Of a stretch of 6,976 bases of DNA, positions 1 through 6,976 are shown piece after piece (within the stretch, counting starts at the first letter, position 1; each line of letters starts with the position of its first letter). The notes under the pieces are model-generated. The model ran no database searches, was not told the DNA's origin, and worked only from the letters and a program-made list of their open reading frames with translations. The translations under genes and the position numbers were made by a program. This DNA comes from XYA12-FULL-58-9 sp001798605 (GTDB taxonomy: Bacteria; Myxococcota; XYA12-FULL-58-9), in the NCBI GenBank assembly GCA_036736205.1, contig DAINMX010000294.1, positions 1 to 6,976 of the forward strand, written 5' to 3'.

Positions 1-568
<568 letters not shown>

Positions 569-657
569 TTTCAATGAGTCGAAGTCAGATCTGATTGCGT
601 GACACTTGAATGTTTCAAGCAGTGTTAAGGTAAAGCGAAATTCTCTTAGATTTCAGT
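569..657 (+). other. 23S-5S internal transcribed spacer with a small hairpin, no tRNA
   Basis: This is the 89-base spacer between 23S and 5S rRNA. It contains no tRNA-like cloverleaf and no GTTCRA T-loop with matching arms. An imperfect inverted repeat is visible: ACAC (602-605) with GTGT (622-625), and TTGAA (606-610) with TTCAA (614-618), leaving a three-base TGT loop part (611-613) and a GCA bulge (619-621). Such hairpins in rRNA spacers are often processing substrates, but that role is inferred. Confidence 0.6.
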
Positions 658-773
658 TTCCGGTGGCCATAGCGGCAGGGTTCCACCCGAACCCATTCCG
701 AACTCGGTAGTTAAGCCTGCCAGCGCCAATGGTACTGCACGGTTACGTGTGGGAGAGTAGGACGCCGCCGGAT
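658..773 (+). rRNA. rrf: 5S ribosomal RNA
   Basis: This is a complete 5S rRNA of about 116 bases, the usual length. Helix I is formed by TCCGGTGGC (659-667) and GCCGCCGGA (764-772), nine pairs with one G-U. Helix II is formed by GGCAGG (674-679) and CCTGCC (716-721). The conserved loop C sequence CCGAACTCGG lies at 698-707, and the loop E/helix IV hallmark GAGAGTAGG at 753-761. The mature ends are set one base beyond helix I and may differ by one or two bases. It is the last gene of the rRNA operon here; no distal tRNA follows before the terminator. Confidence 0.96.
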
Positions 774-782
774 TTATTTTTG

Positions 783-818
783 AAAAAGGGCAGCTCATTT
801 GGGCTGCCCTTTTTTTTT
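783..818. terminator. Bidirectional intrinsic terminator between the rRNA operon and asnB
   Basis: The arms AAAAAGGGCAGC (783-794) and GCTGCCCTTTTT (803-814) pair perfectly over 12 bp. A further U-G and C-G pair can form inside, leaving a four-base loop ATTT (797-800). On the + strand the stem runs into nine T residues (810-818), a strong Rho-independent terminator ten bases after the 5S gene. On the - strand the same hairpin lies just past the asnB stop codon and is followed by five U residues from the A-run at 783-787, so it can also end the car-asnB transcript. It is the only such hairpin in the 52-base gap between the convergent units. Confidence 0.93.
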
Positions 819-825
819 GTGCTGT

Positions 826-2490
826 TCACCAGGAATCTTCGTGCACCGCCTTGACCGCACGTCCCGACGGGTCTGCTGAGGCGGTGAAGGATTTGTCCCA
901 GCGCAGGGCCGTCTCCGTGCTGCATGCAATGCTGGGTTCTGCCTGGACGCAATTGGCTGCCAAGGTGCCAGGAAAATGCTCGTCAAACATCATCCGGTAC
1001 CAGTAACCCTCCTTGGTCAGCGGTGTCTTAACTCCATATCTCTCCTTTGCACCTTTCATCATCGCATCGGTGACGAGGGCGTCGGCGGTCTTGCGCAAAG
1101 TGTCGATCCACATGTAGCCAACGCCGTCTGAGAACTGCTCCTTCTGGCGCCATAGCACCTCGCGGGGAATGAAACCCTCGAAGCTACTGCGCAGTATGTG
1201 TTTCTCCATGCGGCCGTTCGTGCACATCTTCTCTTTGGGGTCGATGGACATGACCAGGTCGAGCACCTCTCGTGCAAGAAACGGCACGCGGGCCTCGACA
1301 CCCCACGCGGCCATGGCCTTATTGGCGCGCAGACAATCGTACTTGTGTAGGGCGAACAGCTTGCGCAGGGTCTCCAGCCGTAGCTCAACGGGGTCTGGTG
1401 CCTTGTGAAAATACAAATATCCGGCAAAGGTCTCGTCTGCGCCTTCCCCGGACAAGACCATCTTGACACCCATCGATTTGATCTTGCGAGCCAACAGAAA
1501 CATCGGTGTTCCGGCCCGAATGGTGGTGATGTCGAAGGTCTCGAGATGGTAGATCGCATCGCTCAGTGCGTCTAAGCCCTCCTGAATGGTGTACTCGAAC
1601 GGGTGATGGATGGTGCCGATGTGGTCAGCTACCATCTGCGCCTTGGGCAAATCGGGAGCGTTGTTGAGGCCGATGCAGTAGGAATGAAGGCTCGGCCACC
1701 ACGCGGCGTCCTTCTCATCCTTTTCGATGCGGCGTTCACGATGGCGCGCAGCCAGCGCAGAGATGATCGACGAGTCGATGCCGCCAGATATCAATACACC
1801 GTAGGGGACGTCGCACATCATCTGTCGCACGACATTGGTTTCGAGGGTTGAGCGCAATTGCTCCGGATCCCAGGGAACAAACGCGTCGAACTCCGGCGAG
1901 CGCCATGCGGGTTGATAGTAGTAGTGCAGGGCGTCGTCTTGGCTGGTGTAATAGTTCCCTGGAGGGAACTCCTCGAGCTCGGTGCACTCATGAAGGATCG
2001 CTTTCATCTCTGAGGCTATGAGACGGCGACTTTGTCGATCTCTGCCCCAGTAGAGTGGAACGATGCCTATGTGGTCACGGGCGACCAGGTGTGTCCGGTT
2101 GCGTGGATCATAAAGAGCGAATGCAAAAATGCCGTCAAGAAGACCGACGAACGTCGGTCCCAGCTCCTCGTACAAATAGAGGATGACCTCACAATCTGAG
2201 TCGGTCGCAAATTCGTGGTTCTGTCGCAGGCGAGAGCGAAGTTGGCGGTGGTTGTAGATCTCGCCGTTCACCGCCAAGGTCACACCGGTTTCGGCGCTGC
2301 GCAGCGGCTGCGCGCCTCCGGCGACATCGACAATCGACAACCGCTCATGCGCCATGACTGCGTGGTCGTCGGCAAACACGCCGGTCCAGTCAGGACCACG
2401 GTGGCGCAAACGTCGCGCCATCTCGATACAGCTCTGGCGTGAGTCAGCCGCGTTGCCCTGTGCGTCGAACAAACAAACAATGCCGCACAT
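826..2490 (-). CDS. asnB: Glutamine-hydrolysing asparagine synthetase B
   Basis: Cytosolic enzyme that converts aspartate, glutamine and ATP to asparagine, glutamate, AMP and pyrophosphate. The product is 554 residues, the same length as E. coli AsnB, and is collinear with it. The N-terminal Ntn glutaminase begins MCGIV, so Cys2 becomes the nucleophile after Met removal; Arg50, Asn75 (VNGEIYN) and Asp99 match the glutamine-binding residues. The synthetase domain has the PP-loop SGGIDS (235-240) and SGEGADE (347-353). The start at 2490 is chosen because it exposes the catalytic Cys and has AAGGAG eight bases upstream; an ATG at 2517 would bury the Cys. One oddity is RVPFLA at 401-406, where the family normally has Asp after PFL. 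It lies 36 bases after carB on the same strand and ends at the shared terminator, so co-transcription with carAB is likely. Confidence 0.97.
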   Translation of the reverse strand: MCGIVCLFDAQGNAADSRQSCIEMARRLRHRGPDWTGVFADDHAVMAHERLSIVDVAGGAQPLRSAETGVTLAVNGEIYNHRQLRSRLRQNHEFATDSDCEVILYLYEELGPTFVGLLDGIFAFALYDPRNRTHLVARDHIGIVPLYWGRDRQSRRLIASEMKAILHECTELEEFPPGNYYTSQDDALHYYYQPAWRSPEFDAFVPWDPEQLRSTLETNVVRQMMCDVPYGVLISGGIDSSIISALAARHRERRIEKDEKDAAWWPSLHSYCIGLNNAPDLPKAQMVADHIGTIHHPFEYTIQEGLDALSDAIYHLETFDITTIRAGTPMFLLARKIKSMGVKMVLSGEGADETFAGYLYFHKAPDPVELRLETLRKLFALHKYDCLRANKAMAAWGVEARVPFLAREVLDLVMSIDPKEKMCTNGRMEKHILRSSFEGFIPREVLWRQKEQFSDGVGYMWIDTLRKTADALVTDAMMKGAKERYGVKTPLTKEGYWYRMMFDEHFPGTLAANCVQAEPSIACSTETALRWDKSFTASADPSGRAVKAVHEDSW

Positions 2491-2498
2491 TGAACCTT

Positions 2499-2504
2499 CT
2501 CCTT
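2499..2504 (-). promoter_or_regulatory. Shine-Dalgarno of asnB
   Basis: On the - strand AAGGAG lies eight bases before the ATG at 2490. It sits in the 36-base carB-asnB gap, which is too short to show a convincing separate promoter. It decides the asnB start in favour of the MCGIV form. Confidence 0.85.
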
Positions 2505-2526
2505 TTCGTCCATGCACCGACGATCA

Positions 2527-5500
2527 TCAGAGAGACAGGTGCTCGAGCTCCTGCAATGAGACGACGGTGAGCGCTTGTCCTTTTTGACTGGCGATGGCTT
2601 CAACTGCCGCGATTGCACCGGACAACGTGGTGATGCAGGGGACTTGGTGTTGCAGTGCGGCAGTACGGATCTCCCACCCGTCTTTGTAAGCCGAGCCACC
2701 GAGGGGGGTGTTGACGATGAGGTTGATTTGGCCGCTGCGGATAGCGTCCACACAGTTGGGCCTTCCCTCGGAACGCTTGAGGGTTTCTGAGACAGGCAGT
2801 CCCGCGGAGCGCAAGACGGATGCTGTGCCCCGCGTTGCCAGGAGATCAAAACCGAGCGCCACAAGTTTCCGGGCGGTGTCGACCACAGCCTCCTTGTCAC
2901 GTCTGTTGACAGTGATGAAGGCGGTGCCGGACTGTGGTAATCGGATGCCAGCGGCGAGGGACGCTTTGTAGAACGCTGTGCCTACGTCCTTGGCGATGCC
3001 CATGACCTCTCCTGTTGATTTCATCTCGGGTGACAGGCGTGGATCAACGCCAGGGAATTTCACAAAGGGAAACACCGGCGTCTTGATGAAAAAACGATCC
3101 ACCGTGAGGTCACGCGCAAGGCCGATCTCGCTGAGTTTCTGGCCAAGCATCAACCGTGTTGCCACTTTGGCGAGGGGCACGCCTGTCGCTTTTGACACGT
3201 AGGGGACCGTTCGAGAAGCGCGGGGATTGACCTCCAACACGTAAAGCCGTCCACCTGCGACGGCATACTGCACGTTCATCAGGCCGACCACCTTGAGGGC
3301 CATCGCCAAAGCCCTGGCCGACGCACGGATCTCGTCGACGTGCTTGTCGGCAAGGTGCCAACCGGGAAGCACACAGGTGGAGTCGCCCGAGTGGACACCC
3401 GCCTGCTCGACGTGCTCCATGATGCCGGCGATGATGCAATCTTCGCCATCCGAGACGGCGTCAACGTCGACTTCAATGGCATCCTCGAGGAATCTGTCGA
3501 TGAGGATGGCACCCTGTGGTGCAGCCTCGATAGCCGCTCGGACATAGCCGACCAGCTCATTTTCGCCGTAGACGACCGCCATGGCCCGTCCGCCGAGCAC
3601 ATAAGATGGACGCACAAGCAGGGGATAACCGAGCTTCTCGGCTGCAATGCGCGCCTCGTCAATGTCATTGGCGAAAGCGTGCTCGGGATAGAGTACACCG
3701 AGGGAATCGAGGAGGACGCAGAACTTCTCACGGTCCTCTGCGAGGTCGACAGATTCGGGCGAGGTGCCGAGGATCTTGATGCCCGCTTCATGAAGTGGGC
3801 GGGTGAGGTTGAGAGGTGTCTGACCGCCGAACTGTACGATGACGCCGTCCGGTTTCTCTTTGTAGACAATCTCGAGAACATCCTCGAGAGTGAGGGGCTC
3901 AAAATAGAGACGGTCGCTGGTGTCGTAGTCCGTCGAGACAGTTTCAGGGTTGCAGTTGACCATGATGCTCTGCACGCCCGCGTCGCGCAATGCATAAGCG
4001 GCGTGGCAGCAGCAGTAATCAAACTCGATGCCTTGACCGATGCGATTGGGTCCGCTGCCGAGAATCATCACCTTCTTGACGTTCTCCGGTTGGGCCTCGT
4101 CTTCTTCCTCGTATGTCGAGTAGAGATATGGGGTATGCGATGCGAATTCGGCGGCACAGGTGTCGACCCGTTTGTACACCGGGATGATGCCAGCGTTGCG
4201 CCGCCGCGCGCGTACCGCGGCCTCTGGGCTGCCGCTGAAATAGGCCAAGCGCCTATCAGAGAGGCCGATTTCTTTGGCGCGGCGAATGGTCGCATCGTCA
4301 ATCTCAGCGAGCGGTTTGCCACGCAATTTCTTCTGGAATTCAGCGACCTGTAGCAGTTGGTCGAGAAACCACTCGTCAATGCGCGTGAGTTGGTTGAGCT
4401 CCTCAATGGAGAAGCCTTGTTCGAGGGCGTGCACCACATAACGGACACGCCGTTCGTTTGGTTCGCTGAGTGCCTCGATGAGCTCCGCTCGGGTCATGTC
4501 CTTGGGACGGAATGGCTTGAGAACCTCGAGAGAGCGAAGAGCCTTGAACAAAGACTCTTTGAAGGTGCGGCCGATGGCCATCACTTCGCCGACCGACTTC
4601 ATCTGGGTGCCCAGTGTTTCGCTGGCACCCGGAAATTTTTCGAAGGCAAACTTGGGGATTTTGGTGACCACATAGTCGATTGCGGGCTCGAATGCCGCCG
4701 GTGTGGTCTTGGTGATGTCGTTGGCGATTTCATCGAGGGTGTAGCCGATGGCTAGCTTCGCAGCCACTTTCGCAATGGGAAATCCAGTGGCCTTTGACGC
4801 CAGCGCCGATGATCGAGAAACCCGCGGGTTCATCTCGATGACGGAGAGACGACCGTCCTCGGGCCGCACCGCGAACTGAACGTTGGAGCCGCCGGTGTCA
4901 ACTCGCACACGACGCAAGATAGCGACGGCCGCATCTCGCATGACCTGGTACTCGACGTCCGTCAGAGTCTGTGCAGGCGCAACCGTCAGAGAATCGCCGG
5001 TGTGAACCCCCATGGGATCGAAGTTCTCAATGGAACAGACGATGATGACGTTGTCGTTGGCGTCGCGGACGACCTCAAGCTCAAATTCTTTCCAGCCGAG
5101 CAGCGATTCTTCCACCAAGACCTGCCCGACAGGGGACAGATTGATGCCGCGCCGAACCACCTCGTCGAGCTCTTCAGAGTTGTAGGCAATGCCCCCCCCG
5201 CTGCCGCCGAGGGTAAACGAGGGGCGGACGATGACCGGGTAACCAGTACGGGTCGCGAGCTCGAGGGCGCCTTTAACATCCGAGACCACTCGACTGACGG
5301 GCACATCGAGGCCAATGTCTTGCATGGCCGTGCGGAAGAGCTCGCGGTCTTCGGCGACCTTAATCGCCTCGACGCTGGCACCGATTACTTCGACGCCAAA
5401 CTTTGTGAGAACACCTGATTCGGCGAGTGATAATGTCAGATTGAGCGCTGTTTGTCCGCCGACTGTTGGCAAGATGGCGTCGGGCCTCTCACGTTCGATG

Positions 5501-5729
5501 ACGGCGGTGACGTACTCGGGGGTGAGGGGCTCGATGTATGTCCGATCCGCGAGGTCGGGATCGGTCATGATGGTGGCCGGGTTCGAGTTGACCAGAACGA
5601 CCTCGATTCCCTCAGCCTTGAGCGCTTTGATCGCTTGGGTGCCTGAATAATCGAACTCGCAGGCTTGGCCGATGACGATGGGTCCCGACCCGATTACCAA
5701 TATCTTCTTCAGATCCGCACGCTTGGGCA

Positions 5730-5730
<1 letters not shown>
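2527..5730 (-). CDS. carB: Carbamoyl phosphate synthetase, large (ammonia-using) subunit
   Basis: Makes carbamoyl phosphate from bicarbonate, two ATP and ammonia channelled from CarA, for pyrimidine and arginine synthesis. It has 1067 residues (E. coli 1073), starting MPKR as in E. coli. The carboxyphosphate domain (about 1-402) keeps Arg129, Arg169, the GGSGGG loop (175-180), Glu215, Asn283, Gln285, Glu299, Asn301 and Arg303 at E. coli numbering. The linker/oligomerisation domain (about 403-547) holds the net shortening. The carbamate-kinase-like half (about 548-930) keeps Arg667, Arg707, Glu753, His780, Gln821, Glu833, Asn835 and Arg837. The C-terminal MGS-like domain (about 931-1067) retains Lys946, Thr966 and Thr969 of the UMP site, while the ornithine site is only partly kept (Thr884 replaces Glu892). 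The ATG at 5730 overlaps the carA stop as TGATG, with GAGG six bases upstream; the TTG one codon earlier is less likely. Confidence 0.98.
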
Positions 5731-6872
<1,142 letters not shown>

Positions 6873-6976
6873 GGTGTAGGCTGGCGCCTCTTTACCCTCT
6901 CAATCTGGGGTGCACAAGTTGGAATCGACAGGTCCGTGGAATTGTGCAACCCCAGACGATCGTCGGCGGCGATCTA
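6873..6976 (-). promoter_or_regulatory. carA upstream region, promoter not resolved
   Basis: The 104 bases before carA must hold at least part of the control region of the cluster if it starts here, but no good -35/-10 pair is visible. The best matches are weak: TTGTGC, 17 bases, TAAAGA, three of six matches at each box. The region contains the inverted repeat at 6904-6956, a perfect palindrome GACGATCGTC at 6955-6964, and a small AGGC/GCCT hairpin (6878-6889) overlapping the GAGG that could serve as ribosome binding site. The window ends before any upstream gene appears. Confidence 0.45.
6904..6956. repeat. Long inverted repeat upstream of carA
   Basis: TCTGGGG-TGCACAA (6904-6917) is the inverted complement of TTGTGCA-CCCCAGA (6942-6948 and 6950-6956), 14 pairs interrupted only by the unpaired A6949. 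The loop is 24 bases (6918-6941). It lies 31 to 84 bases upstream of the carA start. Neither side has a T-run, so it is not an intrinsic terminator. It may be a leader RNA hairpin or a two-half-site protein-binding region controlling the car-asnB cluster; the sequence does not decide which. No ArgR box or PyrR-type attenuator is recognisable. Confidence 0.75.

Noticed and set aside
569..657. tRNA gene in the 23S-5S spacer
   Set aside because: No cloverleaf or conserved D- or T-arm sequence can be formed.
2491..2517. Longer asnB with nine extra N-terminal residues from an ATG at 2517
   Set aside because: It would place the catalytic Cys at position 11, and a good Shine-Dalgarno sits just before the MCGIV start at 2490.
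2280..2900. 206-codon - strand open frame spanning the carB/asnB junction
   Set aside because: It is out of frame with two well-conserved genes and has low-complexity Ser/Arg-rich content typical of shadow frames.
3340..4353. Long + strand open frame (337 codons) antisense to carB
   Set aside because: It lies fully inside the conserved carB gene in the complementary frame. Its sequence mirrors carB codon structure (acidic, Val/Asp-rich), and it shows no recognisable domain.
6904..6956. Inverted repeat as an intrinsic terminator or transposon end
   Set aside because: There is no T-run on either side, and no target duplication, transposase or second copy in the window.
6890..6976. sigma70-like promoter TTGTGC-17-TAAAGA for carA
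   Set aside because: Only three of six bases match at each box, so it is no better than chance; mentioned in the upstream region entry only.

Overview
This window is a bacterial chromosomal housekeeping region. It holds the 3' end of a ribosomal RNA operon on the + strand and a convergent three-gene cluster, carA-carB-asnB, on the - strand. The car proteins resemble proteobacterial enzymes, with CarA reading much like delta-proteobacterial/Myxococcota-type proteins. The 23S and 5S sequences are ordinary bacterial ones. I infer a Gram-negative, moderately GC-rich organism, possibly delta-proteobacterial in the broad sense, but the genus cannot be read from this sequence alone.

Layout: positions 1-568 are the last fifth of 23S rRNA (domain V from the peptidyl-transferase region onward, plus domain VI). 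It aligns without net indels to E. coli 23S at an offset of about 2336. An 89-base spacer without a tRNA follows, then a complete 5S rRNA (about 658-773). A strong U-tailed hairpin (783-818) lies between the 5S gene and the asnB stop codon and can terminate transcription from both directions. On the - strand, reading from the right edge, come a 104-base region upstream of carA with a long inverted repeat, then carA (6872-5730), carB (5730-2527, start overlapping the carA stop by one base as TGATG), and asnB (2490-826, 36 bases after carB with its own Shine-Dalgarno).

Function: CarA and CarB form carbamoyl phosphate synthetase, which supplies pyrimidine and arginine synthesis. AsnB makes asparagine from aspartate. 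Both enzymes consume the amide of glutamine and hydrolyse ATP. AsnB also uses aspartate, the co-substrate that carbamoyl phosphate needs in the pyrimidine pathway. The tight spacing suggests one transcription unit, so the cluster may coordinate the use of glutamine and aspartate.

Nothing here looks like a mobile element, defence system, CRISPR array or novel multi-gene system. The points worth a second look are the carAB-asnB linkage, the inverted repeat upstream of carA, loss of the ornithine-site residues in CarB, an Asp-to-Ala change in a conserved AsnB motif, and the shared terminator.
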